DNA from: an uncultured Oscillospiraceae bacterium
GTDB taxonomy: Bacteria; Bacillota; Clostridia; Oscillospirales; Ruminococcaceae
Reading direction: 5' to 3'
Assembly: GCA_934446355.1 (NCBI GenBank)
Contig: CAKSEC010000006.1
Span: forward strand, 65,498 to 129,497
Length of the DNA: 64,000 bases
In this document: positions 1 to 9,504 of the stretch, piece after piece
How positions within the stretch are numbered: the first letter of the stretch is position 1
Layout of the letters: the number at the start of each line of letters is the position of its first letter
The notes under the pieces: generated by a model
Seen by the model: the letters and a program-made list of their open reading frames with translations, nothing else
What the model was told of the DNA's origin: nothing
The model's database searches: none
Position numbers and translations under genes: made by a program

Positions 1-17
1 AAGGGAGGTGCCTAGAG

Positions 18-1691
18 ATGAATTTCGACCACGAAGCCTACCTCAGGCTGCTAAACGAATTCATTAATAAAGGCGAACAGATCAGAAAATTCCGCGACCC
101 GGCTATTACAATGGCGTTGACCCCGATGTGCAGATTCCTGAGGATAGGCAGATTCACTGCGCAGCTTTCGGACCTGACCGGCGGCGCAGGCAGAGTTATC
201 GAACCGCACATTTATTTTGACTCAGGCAATGCGGACGAGCAGCGGACTATGACCGCAGATGAATTTACCTCGGACAGAATAAAGACCAGATACCTCATCT
301 GTCAGGAAAAGGGCGGCGAGGACTGGATAGAAGATGAAAAGGTTCAGATTCTGAGCCTTGCAAAGCAGCTTTTCATATTCAGCGAGCGCAGCTATAACAT
401 CAAGCTGACTGAAGATATACCCATGCACGACAGCGAAATGGACGTGTATTCCCTGCCTGTTTTCCTTGCTGCTGCAGGCTCTGCGAAAAAGCAGGGACGG
501 ATCACGGATTTCGGCGCAGTTTACTTTAATCTTAAGCATTTTTCAGCTATCAACGAAAACCTCGGCAGAAAGGGCGCAGATCATGCGATGTACTCTTTCG
601 TACAGGGTCTTCAGGAACGGCTAAAATACGAGGAATGTATCTGCCGTATCGGCGGCGATAATTTCGTAATGCTGTTTGAAAAGCGTAATTTAGGCTTCAT
701 TAAAGCATACCTAAACGGGACGTCCGTATCCTATGACAACAGCGGCGACACCGTGAATATGACAACCTCGGCGGGCTACTATCTGATATCTGACGATTCA
801 GATTCGCCGTCTGACATTCTGGACAAGGCGTCGACTGCATATCAGCTTGCGAAAAATGTGTACAAGCGGCAGTATCTTTTCTATGATGATGAGATAACCA
901 AAAGGCAGTCGCATATCCGTGAGATAGAGGGAATATTCCCCAGTGCGATCGCGAACGAGGAATTCAAGGTATTCTACCAGCCCAAAACGCAGCTTTGCAG
1001 CAACCGTCTTGCGGGCGCAGAGGCACTGTGCAGATGGGTCAGGGACGGCAGAGTCGTTCCTCCCGGAGAGTTTATTCCGGTGCTGGAAGGCAGCCGTGCG
1101 ATATGCACGCTCGATTATTATATGCTTGACCATGTGTGCAGCGATATCCGCAGATGGCTGGACGAGGGCAAGCAGGTAGTCAAGGTTTCCGTCAATCTGT
1201 CAAGGCTTCACCTTGGCGACGATGACCTGCTGCAAACTCTTATCGGGATAATCGACAAGCACAACGTCCCCCACGAGTACATCGAAATCGAACTTACTGA
1301 AACCACCACCGACGTGGACTACAAGGAACTTAAAAAGATAGTGTACGGGCTTCGTGAACAGGGCATAAGCACCTCTGTTGACGACTTCGGAGTTGGGTTC
1401 TCATCGCTGAACCTTATCAGAGAAATGCCGTGGAACGTGCTGAAAATAGACAAAAGCTTCCTGCCGGCGTGCCTTGAAGATCAGGACATAACAAAGGTCA
1501 AAATGCTGCGCCACATAATCACTATGTCGCAGGATCTCGGTCTTGAATGTATAGTAGAGGGCGTAGAAACCGCCGAGCAGGTCGAACTGCTTATCGACTG
1601 CAAATGTTTCTTAGCGCAGGGCTTCTATTTCGACAGACCTCTGCCGGTAAATGAATTTGAAAAGAAGCTTCCGTTTAATCAGGCTTCGTAA
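18..1691 (+). CDS. GGDEF/EAL-domain cyclic-di-GMP phosphodiesterase
   Basis: A 557-residue cytosolic protein with no membrane segment. It has an N-terminal region of about 150 residues of unknown type, a degenerate GGDEF domain and a C-terminal EAL domain. The GGDEF signature reads RIGGDNF near residue 211, so cyclase activity is doubtful. The EAL domain looks intact: EALCRW near 334, IEIELTETT, DDFGVGFSSL near 455, VEGVE, and QGFYFDRPL near 533. The likely role is hydrolysis of c-di-GMP, with the GGDEF part perhaps sensing GTP or dimerising. The start has a strong AAGGGAGGTG ribosome site immediately upstream. A rho-independent terminator follows the stop. It stands alone, tail to tail with the chemoreceptor gene. 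Confidence 0.9.
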   Translation: MNFDHEAYLRLLNEFINKGEQIRKFRDPAITMALTPMCRFLRIGRFTAQLSDLTGGAGRVIEPHIYFDSGNADEQRTMTADEFTSDRIKTRYLICQEKGGEDWIEDEKVQILSLAKQLFIFSERSYNIKLTEDIPMHDSEMDVYSLPVFLAAAGSAKKQGRITDFGAVYFNLKHFSAINENLGRKGADHAMYSFVQGLQERLKYEECICRIGGDNFVMLFEKRNLGFIKAYLNGTSVSYDNSGDTVNMTTSAGYYLISDDSDSPSDILDKASTAYQLAKNVYKRQYLFYDDEITKRQSHIREIEGIFPSAIANEEFKVFYQPKTQLCSNRLAGAEALCRWVRDGRVVPPGEFIPVLEGSRAICTLDYYMLDHVCSDIRRWLDEGKQVVKVSVNLSRLHLGDDDLLQTLIGIIDKHNVPHEYIEIELTETTTDVDYKELKKIVYGLREQGISTSVDDFGVGFSSLNLIREMPWNVLKIDKSFLPACLEDQDITKVKMLRHIITMSQDLGLECIVEGVETAEQVELLIDCKCFLAQGFYFDRPLPVNEFEKKLPFNQAS

Positions 1692-1712
1692 TACAGCAAA
1701 ATATACAGCATA

Positions 1713-1747
1713 AATCCCTCAGCTTTTGCCGAGGGATTCTTTTTTTG
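1713..1747 (+). terminator. Rho-independent terminator after the EAL gene
   Basis: AATCCCTC pairs with GAGGGATT across a 10-nt loop and is followed by a run of T residues. Confidence 0.85.
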
Positions 1748-1766
1748 GCACAGGCATTAACAAACT

Positions 1767-1797
1767 GGCGGGCAGCACCTGATTGGTACTGCCCGCC
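1767..1797 (-). terminator. GC-rich hairpin after the chemoreceptor gene
   Basis: GGCGGGCAG pairs with CTGCCCGCC, with an inner ACC/GGT pairing. It sits just past the stop of the minus-strand chemoreceptor gene. The minus-strand tail is only moderately T-rich, so it is a probable rather than certain terminator. Confidence 0.55.
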
Positions 1798-1819
1798 GCT
1801 TATTTTCTTATGATACAGC

Positions 1820-3820
1820 TTACTTGGTCTTGAATCTTTCGACCTCGTCCTCAAGTGAGGAAGCAAGGGCGGAAAGCTGCTCGCTGGAAGCTGCGCATTC
1901 CTCTGCGGTCGCAGTGGTGGAGTGCATACCGGATTCGATGTAGTTTATGCCCTCGGTTATCTCGTTGACTGCTTCCTGCTGTTCGGACGCCGCTGCGGTT
2001 ATCTGCTGCATTTCGTCAGAGATCTTGCTTATGCCGCTTACAATGCTTGTCATAGCCTCATGTGCATGGTCGGCAAGCTGAGTGCCCTTTTCAACTGCAT
2101 TCAGCGAATCATTGATAAGCGCCGTGGTATTCTGTGCTGCTTCTGCGCTCTTTGCGGCAAGGTTTCCTACCTCGTCAGCAACAACGGCGAAGCCCTTTCC
2201 TGCCTCCCCTGCCCTTGCAGCCTCGATAGAAGCGTTGAGCGCAAGAATATTAGTCTGGAATGCGATGTCCTCGATGGTCTTGATTATGTTCTTGATGGAA
2301 GCGGACTTATCTCTGATGTTCTCGACAGCTTCAAGAAGCTGGGTCATTAGTTCGCCGCCCTCCTGAGCGTTGCTGTTTGCTTCCTGTGAAAGTGCGGCAA
2401 CATTGCTGGAAGCATTGGCTGTATTGTTTGCCTTCTGCTGGATAGCTTCGATAGTTCCGGAGATCTTCTCGACTGCCTCGGCTTCCTTTATTGCAGTGTC
2501 TGACAGGCTCTCAGAGCCCTCTGCAACCTGACCTGCGCCTGCATGGATACTGCTTACGCTGTTCTTTACAGCAACCATTGCAGAATTCATGGACTGTGAA
2601 AGATCGTTGATCGAAGTGCCAATGGTGGTGAAGTCACCCTTGTACTGAATATCAGAAGATACTGTAAGGTCGCCGTCCGCCATCTTCTCAAGCACGTCGC
2701 GTATATCGTGGATATATGTGCGGAGCGTTTCAACAGTGCTGTAGAGCGACTGCTCAAGGATAAGCGTTTCATCGCCTGCAGCCTCGACTGTGTACGGAGT
2801 GGTAACGTCGCCCTCAGAGAGAAGCTTCAGACGCTCAGCCGACTTAACGATAGGATTGGATATCTTGTTTGCAACTTTCAGCGAAATAAATACGCCAATA
2901 ATGCAAAGAATTATGGATACAAGAATTCCTATACCAACATTAAGCAGTACATTGATAGTTACCTGATCGTAGTTTGCGCTGACTGCTATCTTCCATCCGT
3001 CAGTACCCGGAACGTTCATATAATATGCGAACAGGTTATCCTGTCCGTTGGAATAAGAAAAGCTGCCGCTCTCGTTGGCAAGCATTTCCTGTGCAAGCCT
3101 CTTCTGACCGTCAATGCTGCTTTCAGCGAGCATTGTCATATTAAGGACAAGACTGGTGTCACTGGAAGCGACTACCTGACCGTTCCTGTCGATAACGATA
3201 ACGTTGCTGCCGCTTCCGAGCTCAACGTCCTCAAGGCCGTTGGAGAACAGCGTAGAGTCGATACCGCCGTAGATAACGTATGTAACGCCGTTGTAAACCA
3301 TCGGCGCACCCATCATCGTGGTAACGCTGCCGTCCGTCTTTCTTATGACAGGTGAAGATATAGCCACCTGACCGGCAAGCGCCTTCTGGAAATAGTCACG
3401 GTCGGACAGGTCTGTGTCATTATATGTAGTGCCATCGCTGTAGGCAATGGAATAATCCTTGAAAAGCGTGGTCTTTGCAATATTGATGAGATTTTCCTTG
3501 CGGGTCTCAAGCGGGATAGATTCATCAACAATGCCGTCGTGAGTGGTGGCTGCTTCAAGTTCCAGCGAAAGCGATGTAACGTTGTTTGCGATAACGTGTC
3601 CGTAAGCTTCGGAAAGCGCTGTCAGTTCGCTGGCGTATGTGTTGTGGTATGCAGCGTTGATGCAGACGATCATCACGATAAGCAGTGCACTGATACATAC
3701 CGCTACGCTGAGCAGCGCCAGTCTTAGTATTCTGTACTTGATCTTGGTGGAGCGCATATTCTTTATCCGCTCGTTTCTCTTTTCACGGTGCTGTTCAATT
3801 GTGTTTGAAATATCAGACAT
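1820..3820 (-). CDS. Methyl-accepting chemotaxis protein
   Basis: A 666-residue transducer of ordinary length for the family. There is a charged N-terminal tail, a first membrane segment at about 31-53, an extracytoplasmic Cache-like sensor to about 288, a second membrane segment at about 290-316, a HAMP linker, and a long coiled-coil signalling domain. The hairpin-tip signature contains ALNASIEAARAGEAGKGFAV near residue 540, the CheA/CheW contact site. It should sense a small extracellular ligand and control motility; the ligand cannot be told from sequence. GGAGG lies 9 nt before the ATG. No chemotaxis genes lie next to it, so it is an orphan receptor here. The 287-bp gap up to the next minus-strand gene is AT-rich with no clear feature other than its promoter region. 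Confidence 0.93.
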   Translation of the reverse strand: MSDISNTIEQHREKRNERIKNMRSTKIKYRILRLALLSVAVCISALLIVMIVCINAAYHNTYASELTALSEAYGHVIANNVTSLSLELEAATTHDGIVDESIPLETRKENLINIAKTTLFKDYSIAYSDGTTYNDTDLSDRDYFQKALAGQVAISSPVIRKTDGSVTTMMGAPMVYNGVTYVIYGGIDSTLFSNGLEDVELGSGSNVIVIDRNGQVVASSDTSLVLNMTMLAESSIDGQKRLAQEMLANESGSFSYSNGQDNLFAYYMNVPGTDGWKIAVSANYDQVTINVLLNVGIGILVSIILCIIGVFISLKVANKISNPIVKSAERLKLLSEGDVTTPYTVEAAGDETLILEQSLYSTVETLRTYIHDIRDVLEKMADGDLTVSSDIQYKGDFTTIGTSINDLSQSMNSAMVAVKNSVSSIHAGAGQVAEGSESLSDTAIKEAEAVEKISGTIEAIQQKANNTANASSNVAALSQEANSNAQEGGELMTQLLEAVENIRDKSASIKNIIKTIEDIAFQTNILALNASIEAARAGEAGKGFAVVADEVGNLAAKSAEAAQNTTALINDSLNAVEKGTQLADHAHEAMTSIVSGISKISDEMQQITAAASEQQEAVNEITEGINYIESGMHSTTATAEECAASSEQLSALASSLEDEVERFKTK

Positions 3821-4107
3821 TCCTAAAAACCTCCGTCATTTTTTATCGAACATCGTCTATTATAGCATAAATTGCCACAAAATTCAACTAACAACTGTGA
3901 ATAAACTGTGTAATAATGCGGATTTGTTAAATTTGCATTATTTTACTATATCAAATATGTGTGGATTGACAACAAAACGACAATCGACTGCTGACAAAAA
4001 AACAACCAAAGGTCAACCGCATTATGTTCAAACTGCCGAAAATGCCTTCAATACCCCTTGAACAGCCAAATAAGAATTGACTTGCAGACGAAAAAGTAGT
4101 AAAATCT

Positions 4108-4938
4108 TTATTGCTCGGCAGATTCGATCATATCAGCTATATCGTCTGTCGCTGACAAGGCGGCTTCTTCAGTTGTCGCAGGCGGCACGGTGCTGAGGTC
4201 TATGTCCTCAAACGTGATGCTGCTCCAGCCGGCGGCGGTGAACATATTCACCGTATAGCTTTCAACGTCGCTACGCCAGCCGTTGCTGTCCCTTACCCAG
4301 ATATTGAGCACCAGCATATCGTTTTCGATAAAGATGTATTCCACGCCCGCAGGCTTTATGCCGGTTTCAAGGTAGTAGTACCTTTCGGCAAGTTCCGACA
4401 GCTTTCTTGCGGGATAGAACGTGAAGCCCTCTGCCGACATTCCGGAAAGGTAGGTCAGTTCGTCGCTCGTACCCAAAAATGTCATGTGTATGGTCACGTG
4501 GCTGTCGTCCGTCTTTTCAAGACTGGCGGAATATGGCGTCAGATCCTCGCCGACGTACATCGTCATGTCCGTGCCTTTTATGGAATAGGTGAAATCCACG
4601 CCGTCGGAATCCGACATCGGGATAAGCCTGCCGTGCATTCCGTCCTCGTCAAATATATAGAAATTGCCTGCATCGTCGCTGTTGAGAGATGTCCAGACGC
4701 CCGGTGTGAAGAAATCAGACGGCTGTATCCCAAGTGAAGCAAGCGGGTCAGCGGGTACGACCTCGTGCAGCGCAGGGTCGGACTCCATCGTGGCGTCAAA
4801 CGTGAGGTCGGGCTCCTGAGTGGCTTCGACAGTGTATTCAAGTTCCTCGGCGGTCTGGGGCAGAGGTGCGTTCTCGTTTTTGGCGCATGAGCAAAGTATC
4901 AGCGGAAGAATTGCGGCAATGATCGCAGTTTTTTTCAT
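4108..4938 (-). CDS. Putative lipoprotein of unknown function
   Basis: A 276-residue protein with a lipoprotein signal peptide: KK, a hydrophobic stretch, then a lipobox ending LCSC with the acylated cysteine near residue 18. The mature part begins with an acidic, proline/threonine-rich linker of about 50 residues, followed by a beta-rich domain with WTSLNSDDAGNFYIFDEDG. I recognise no family. It is expected on the outer face of the cytoplasmic membrane. An RBS GGAGCTGC lies upstream of the ATG. It is monocistronic; the downstream minus-strand neighbour is the chemoreceptor gene. Confidence 0.75.
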   Translation of the reverse strand: MKKTAIIAAILPLILCSCAKNENAPLPQTAEELEYTVEATQEPDLTFDATMESDPALHEVVPADPLASLGIQPSDFFTPGVWTSLNSDDAGNFYIFDEDGMHGRLIPMSDSDGVDFTYSIKGTDMTMYVGEDLTPYSASLEKTDDSHVTIHMTFLGTSDELTYLSGMSAEGFTFYPARKLSELAERYYYLETGIKPAGVEYIFIENDMLVLNIWVRDSNGWRSDVESYTVNMFTAAGWSSITFEDIDLSTVPPATTEEAALSATDDIADMIESAEQ

Positions 4939-5034
4939 AGCGTTGTGCAGCTCCTTTATTAAGGTATCATATTGATTTTAGCATAATCGCTCCCCCTTGT
5001 CAACAATATGAGCCGTATTACGGGATTTTTCCCC

Positions 5035-5063
5035 TTGACCATGAAGCGCTCCGGCAGTATACT
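5035..5063 (+). promoter_or_regulatory. Sigma-A promoter of mntP-lrgAB
   Basis: TTGACC and TATACT are separated by 17 bp, leaving a leader of only about 25 nt before mntP. That leaves no room for a manganese riboswitch. Confidence 0.75.
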
Positions 5064-5096
5064 ATATATTGAGTATAATGGTAAGGGGGATATATT

Positions 5097-5663
5097 ATGG
5101 GAACTGTTGGTATACTGCTGCTCGCTGCCGGTCTGTCTATGGACGCATTCGCCGTGTCTGTATGTAAGGGGCTTTCGCTGGGCAGAATAAAGGTGCGGCA
5201 CATGATCACAGTCGGGGCGTGGTTCGGGGTATTTCAGATGCTTATGCCGCTTGTGGGGTATCTGCTTGGAAGCACGCTCTCGCAGCTTGTGTCAGAGGTG
5301 GACCACTGGATAGCCTGCGGGCTTCTGGCGATAATCGGTGGCAATATGATACGCGAGGCTCTTGACAAGGACGAGGACGACGAGCTTCCCGACCCCTCGC
5401 TGTCGCCTGTGAAAATGCTGCTTCCCGCTGTAGCGACCAGTATCGACGCACTGGCGGTCGGCGTGACGTTCGCGTTCCTTGATGTTCCGGTGCTGCTTGC
5501 AGTCGCAGTTATCGGCGCAGTGACGTTCACAGTGTCCGCTGCGGGGGTTAAGCTTGGGAGCGTCTGGGGCGCAAAATACAAAAATAAGGCAGAACTTGCC
5601 GGAGGTCTTGTGCTTATCCTGCTTGGGATAAAGATACTTGCCGAGGGGGTGGGTCTGCTGTAA
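5097..5663 (+). CDS. mntP: Manganese efflux pump MntP
   Basis: A 188-residue polytopic protein with six predicted membrane segments arranged as two similar halves. It has the conserved acidic motifs of the MntP (DUF204) family: GLSMDAFAVS near residue 13 and TSIDALAVGVTFAF in the second half. Members export Mn(II) across the cytoplasmic membrane. Length is typical. The ATG follows AAGGGGG. It is first in a probable operon with the two lrg genes, 16 nt ahead of the first of them. The family's usual yybP-ykoY Mn riboswitch is not present upstream. Confidence 0.92.
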   Translation: MGTVGILLLAAGLSMDAFAVSVCKGLSLGRIKVRHMITVGAWFGVFQMLMPLVGYLLGSTLSQLVSEVDHWIACGLLAIIGGNMIREALDKDEDDELPDPSLSPVKMLLPAVATSIDALAVGVTFAFLDVPVLLAVAVIGAVTFTVSAAGVKLGSVWGAKYKNKAELAGGLVLILLGIKILAEGVGLL

Positions 5664-5679
5664 ATATCGGAGAAAAGAA

Positions 5680-6045
5680 ATGAAGTACATAAAGCAATTC
5701 GGAATAATCCTGCTGATAACCTTTATCGGCGAAATACTGCACTGGCTGCTGCCTGTCCCCGTCCCTGCGGGTATCTACGGGATAGTGCTGCTGTTCACGG
5801 GGCTCAAGACGGGTATCGTGCCGCTTTCCGAAGTCAAGGAAGCTTCCAGTTTCCTGATACAGATAATGCCGCTGATGTTCATTCCCGCAGCAGTGGGACT
5901 GATGGACACATGGGAAGTTATCTCGCCGTCATGGCTGCAGTTTGTGCTTGTGACGGTGATAACCACCGTGGTTGTAATGGCGGTATCGGGACTTTCAACG
6001 CAGGCAGTCATTCGTCTGCGCAAGAGAAAGGCGGCGGGCAAATGA
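5680..6045 (+). CDS. lrgA: CidA/LrgA family holin-like membrane protein
   Basis: A 121-residue protein with four hydrophobic segments and the family motifs PVPAGIYGIVLLF and FIPAAVGLMD. CidA/LrgA proteins are small holin-like membrane proteins linked to murein hydrolase control and, in several bacteria, to export or import of small organic acids. The start was placed at the ATG preceded by GGAGAAAAG, which gives the family N-terminus MKYIKQFGIILL. The stop overlaps the start of the partner gene by 4 nt (ATGA), so the two are translationally coupled. Confidence 0.88.
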   Translation: MKYIKQFGIILLITFIGEILHWLLPVPVPAGIYGIVLLFTGLKTGIVPLSEVKEASSFLIQIMPLMFIPAAVGLMDTWEVISPSWLQFVLVTVITTVVVMAVSGLSTQAVIRLRKRKAAGK

Positions 6046-6734
6046 GCGAATTTCTGTCAGGATCTGCGTATTTTGGCGTAATGATAAGCCTTATAGGCTA
6101 TGGACTGGGCGCGCTTCTCAAGAAAAAGCTGAAATCGCCGCTGGTCAATCCCCTGCTCATCTCTGTAGTGCTGACAATACCGGCGCTGCTTGTGCTGAAT
6201 ATCGACTATGAAAGCTATTATGCCGGCGCGCAATATTTGTCGTGGCTTCTGACGCCAGCGACCGTGGCTCTTGCGGTGCCGCTGTACGAGCAGTTCGAGC
6301 TGCTGAAGCACAATGCTGCTGCAGTGGCTGTGGGTATCGTATCCGGCGTGCTTGCGAGCCTTGGCAGCGTGCTTGGGCTTGCGGTGCTGTTTGGCTTCTC
6401 GCACGAGGAATATGTTACCTTCCTGCCCAAATCCATCACGACAGCCATCGGCATAAGCGTTTCCGAGGAACTGGGCGGCGCCGTTCCGCTGACTGCAGGC
6501 GTAATACTCATCACCGGCGTGCTGGGCAACATCATGGCTGAAGTTGTGCTGAAGCTGTTCAGGATAAAAGAGCCTATCGCAAAGGGTATCGCGCTCGGCA
6601 CTTCCGCCCATGCGATAGGCACGTCCAAGGCAATGGAACTGGGAGAGGTCGAGGGCGCAATGAGCAGCCTTTCCATCGCAGTTTCGGGTATCATCACCGT
6701 TGCAGGCGCTGCGCTTTTTGCAAATATATACTGA
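6042..6734 (+). CDS. lrgB: CidB/LrgB family membrane protein
   Basis: A 230-residue polytopic protein with about seven membrane segments, matching the LrgB/CidB length. Recognisable stretches include FLPKSITTAIGISVSEELGG and AHAIGTSKAMELGE. It works with the LrgA-type partner encoded just upstream. The start is the ATG overlapping the lrgA stop. No lytSR-type regulator pair is next to it, unlike in staphylococci; control probably comes from the promoter upstream of mntP. Confidence 0.9.
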   Translation: MSEFLSGSAYFGVMISLIGYGLGALLKKKLKSPLVNPLLISVVLTIPALLVLNIDYESYYAGAQYLSWLLTPATVALAVPLYEQFELLKHNAAAVAVGIVSGVLASLGSVLGLAVLFGFSHEEYVTFLPKSITTAIGISVSEELGGAVPLTAGVILITGVLGNIMAEVVLKLFRIKEPIAKGIALGTSAHAIGTSKAMELGEVEGAMSSLSIAVSGIITVAGAALFANIY

Positions 6735-6753
6735 TTTTGTCGGCTTAAAGCAC

Positions 6754-6782
6754 TTGAAATCACCGCCGAAATATGATATACT
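6754..6782 (+). promoter_or_regulatory. Sigma-A promoter of the PBP-GGDEF gene
   Basis: TTGAAA and TATACT are separated by 17 bp and lie about 60 nt before the GTG start. Confidence 0.7.
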
Positions 6783-6844
6783 AGAGTAGTATATTATTTG
6801 CTTATTGCGAAATTAGTCGCACTGGCGCAGAGAGGAGGTTTTCA

Positions 6845-8746
6845 GTGTTTAACGGAATGCGTATCGCAGCGCTTTGTATCTCACGCATACAGGAAGCCAC
6901 AAATCACAAGCTGATCACCTCGCTCAGCCGACGTATGTCGGAGCGGGGCTATCGTCTTATGGTGTTCGCCACTCCGTCGGAGCTTTACTGGAACACTATT
7001 GACGAGCAGGGAGAAAAATCTGTTTTTGAACTGATAAATTACAGCATTACTGATATAATAATCATACAGGCGGAAATGCTCAAATGCAGCGAGCTTGTGC
7101 TTAAAATAGTCAGCGACGCCAAAGCGCACGGTATCCCTGTTATAACCATAGGCGGAGATATCAGCGGCTGCGTGCGGATAGGCTTCGACTATGCCGCAGG
7201 CTTTGAAAAGATGGTAAGGCACGTGCTGTGCGACCATAACATAACCAACTTCCACCTGATGGCAGGAATAAAGGACAACCCCTTTTCAGAGGAGCGCATA
7301 GAAGTCGTGCGCCGTGTGACAAAGGAACTTGATATTCCGTTCTGCGACGAGGATATAAGCTACGGCGGATTCTGGAGCCGTCCCACTGAGGAAGCGATAG
7401 AAACGCTTTTCACAAGACGCCGCCGTCTGCCGCAGGCATTGATCTGCGTGAACGACAGTATGGCGATAGCCGCCGTTGCCAAGCTGAAAAGCCACGGGCT
7501 CAGAATACCGCAGGACATTATCGTGACGGGCTTTGATGGTATCAACGAGGTCAACTACTCTGACCCAAGGATAACCACCGCGCTGTGCAGCAACGAACAG
7601 CTTGCGCAGACCATTGCCGATACAGCCGACCGGATACTTGCGGGAGAGAACGTTCCGCAAAGCCTGCTGGTAGTGCCCGAACTGCAGAAATCCGAAAGCT
7701 GCGGCTGCGGAAGCGGCGCACCAATAAATGCTTCGGCGGAACTCAGCTACATCAACAACTCATTCAACCGCTATCAGAATGAGGAGGAACGTATGTTCCG
7801 CATGATGTCGCGCTTTATGGAATGCCGCACCATCTCGCAGACTGCTGCTGTTATGGACAGGTACGACTTCTACGACATTGTGGTAGCGCTGAATCCTGAA
7901 AGCATCGACAGCACCGTTGACCCGTTTGATTCTCACCCCATGGGCAGGGTCGGCGCTTTTACCGACACGGTAAAGGTCATCTATAACACCAACGCCCCGA
8001 TGAACGGCAGAATCGACGACATGAGCACCTGCGACCTGCACCCGCAGCTAGCGGAAATGCTGAGAGGGTTCAGCGAGCCGCTGATATTCTTTTCGCTGAA
8101 CTATATGGGCGTCACCATTGGATATGTGTGCTTCAATTTCCACAATTACGATATACAGAACTACTACAAGGCGTCGCAGACCGTGAATGCGCTCAACAGT
8201 GCGTTCGGAGCGTACCGCACAATGCAGTATCAGCACTATCTTACCGACACGATAGAGAAGATGTACCGCTGCGACGGTCTGACTCGCCTGCTGAACCGCA
8301 CGGCGCTGAAGAACGAGTTCAAGGGGCTTCTGGACAGGTGCGTTGGAAAGCTGACCGTGGTCCTCGCCGACCTTGACGGGCTGAAAACCATCAACGACAC
8401 CTATGGTCACGACGACGGCGATTTCGCAATATGCGCACTCGCAGACGCACTGAGGGAAAGCTGCCCGGAAAACGCCCTGTGCGTCAGATGGGGCGGCGAC
8501 GAGATGGTCGCAGTCATTGCCGGAGAGTATTCCAGCGAAGCTATACGCAGCGGGTTAGATCAGCGCCTGAACGAGGTGAATGCGCAATCTGGCAAGCAGT
8601 ATAAAATATCGGCGAGCGTGGGTGTAAGAACGTTCAGCACGGACGTCACCTCCAGATTCGAGGACATGGTGCGTGACACCGATCAGCTCATGTACAGTGA
8701 AAAGTCAAGCAAAAAGCAGCACGCAGATATCGTCAGACAGAGATGA
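6845..8746 (+). CDS. Periplasmic-binding-like (LacI-type) sensor fused to diguanylate cyclase
   Basis: A 633-residue soluble protein with neither signal peptide nor membrane segment. Residues 1-280 resemble the LacI/RbsB sugar-binding fold (LPQALICVNDSMAIAAVAKL, VTGFDGINEVNYSDPRITT) but lack the helix-turn-helix. A middle region of about 170 residues is unassigned. The C-terminal GGDEF domain has TVVLADLDGLKTINDTYGH and WGGDEM near residue 555. The final F is M, while the metal- and GTP-binding GGDE residues remain. Likely role: cytosolic sugar or nucleoside sensing converted into c-di-GMP. The start is GTG with AGGAGG 7 nt upstream. The flavodoxin gene follows after 7 nt. Confidence 0.88.
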   Translation: MFNGMRIAALCISRIQEATNHKLITSLSRRMSERGYRLMVFATPSELYWNTIDEQGEKSVFELINYSITDIIIIQAEMLKCSELVLKIVSDAKAHGIPVITIGGDISGCVRIGFDYAAGFEKMVRHVLCDHNITNFHLMAGIKDNPFSEERIEVVRRVTKELDIPFCDEDISYGGFWSRPTEEAIETLFTRRRRLPQALICVNDSMAIAAVAKLKSHGLRIPQDIIVTGFDGINEVNYSDPRITTALCSNEQLAQTIADTADRILAGENVPQSLLVVPELQKSESCGCGSGAPINASAELSYINNSFNRYQNEEERMFRMMSRFMECRTISQTAAVMDRYDFYDIVVALNPESIDSTVDPFDSHPMGRVGAFTDTVKVIYNTNAPMNGRIDDMSTCDLHPQLAEMLRGFSEPLIFFSLNYMGVTIGYVCFNFHNYDIQNYYKASQTVNALNSAFGAYRTMQYQHYLTDTIEKMYRCDGLTRLLNRTALKNEFKGLLDRCVGKLTVVLADLDGLKTINDTYGHDDGDFAICALADALRESCPENALCVRWGGDEMVAVIAGEYSSEAIRSGLDQRLNEVNAQSGKQYKISASVGVRTFSTDVTSRFEDMVRDTDQLMYSEKSSKKQHADIVRQR

Positions 8747-8753
8747 GGAACAA

Positions 8754-9239
8754 ATGAAAGCCATAATCTATGAATCAAACGCAGGCAGCACAAAAAAATA
8801 CGCAGAAATGCTCGCTGAGAAGCTGGGCGTTCCGGCTTATTCGCTGAAGCAGGCAAAAAAGCAGCTTCAAAAGGGAGAAAAGGCGGTGTTCCTCGGCTGG
8901 GTATTCGCGAACAAGGTGCAGGGACTGAAAAAGGCTCTGAACCGCTGGGATATCGTCTGCGCCGGCGCGGTGGGCATGAATCCTCCGGTAAAGACCTATT
9001 TCGATATACTCAGAAAGGCAAATCCCACGGAGTGTCCGCTGTTCTATCTTCCGGGCGCACTTTACCCCGACAGGCTGCGCTGGCTGCAGAGAAAGCTGAT
9101 AGCCACTATCCGCTCCGACCTTGAGAAGCAGGCAAAGCCCGGCACTGAGGACATGATAAAAGTATTGCGGGACGGCTGCGACAATGTGAGCGAGGAAAAT
9201 CTGGAGCAGCTTATAGCATACGTTCTGAGTAATACTTGA
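8754..9239 (+). CDS. Flavodoxin-domain protein
   Basis: A 161-residue protein beginning KAIIYESNAGSTKKYAEMLA, the flavodoxin phosphate-binding loop that holds FMN. The second half diverges from classical flavodoxin and resembles the HemG-like/flavodoxin-5 group, with an AGAVGMNPP loop. An electron carrier or small redox protein is likely; the partner is unknown. The start is the ATG after GAGGAACAA. It is probably cotranscribed with the diguanylate cyclase and ends at a terminator. Confidence 0.8.
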   Translation: MKAIIYESNAGSTKKYAEMLAEKLGVPAYSLKQAKKQLQKGEKAVFLGWVFANKVQGLKKALNRWDIVCAGAVGMNPPVKTYFDILRKANPTECPLFYLPGALYPDRLRWLQRKLIATIRSDLEKQAKPGTEDMIKVLRDGCDNVSEENLEQLIAYVLSNT

Positions 9240-9244
9240 GTAGC

Positions 9245-9273
9245 AAAAAGGAGGGCATGGCTCTCCTTTTTTT
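9245..9273 (+). terminator. Rho-independent terminator
   Basis: AAAGGAG pairs with CTCCTTT and is followed by seven T residues. Confidence 0.85.
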
Positions 9274-9348
9274 GGTTATTTTATATCCAACATCAATATG
9301 TTGCATAAAAAAAGGGCGGAATATCGCAAATTTTGTGCTGTTATATCG

Positions 9349-9377
9349 TTGACAACATACAAACTATGTGGTAAAAT
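9349..9377 (+). promoter_or_regulatory. Promoter of ilvBN
   Basis: TTGACA and TAAAAT are separated by 17 bp. The transcript would have a leader of about 120 nt before ilvB. In that leader I see no T-box signature and no terminator hairpin. Confidence 0.75.
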
Positions 9378-9504
9378 AAATATATGTACTGTTTGCCACG
9401 TGCTCAGATACATATGGAAATGCTCGGCAAAACCAGCGATCATTCTTCAAATCGACTGCGTAAGCTATGAGCTTTCCCGACTACACAGAAAAAGGGTGAT
9501 ATCT

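Noticed and set aside
4939..5096. yybP-ykoY manganese riboswitch before mntP
   Set aside because: The promoter leaves only about 25 nt of leader, too short for the structure.
9378..9504. T-box or attenuator before ilvB
   Set aside because: There is no TGGNAC core, AGAGAG box or terminator hairpin in the leader.
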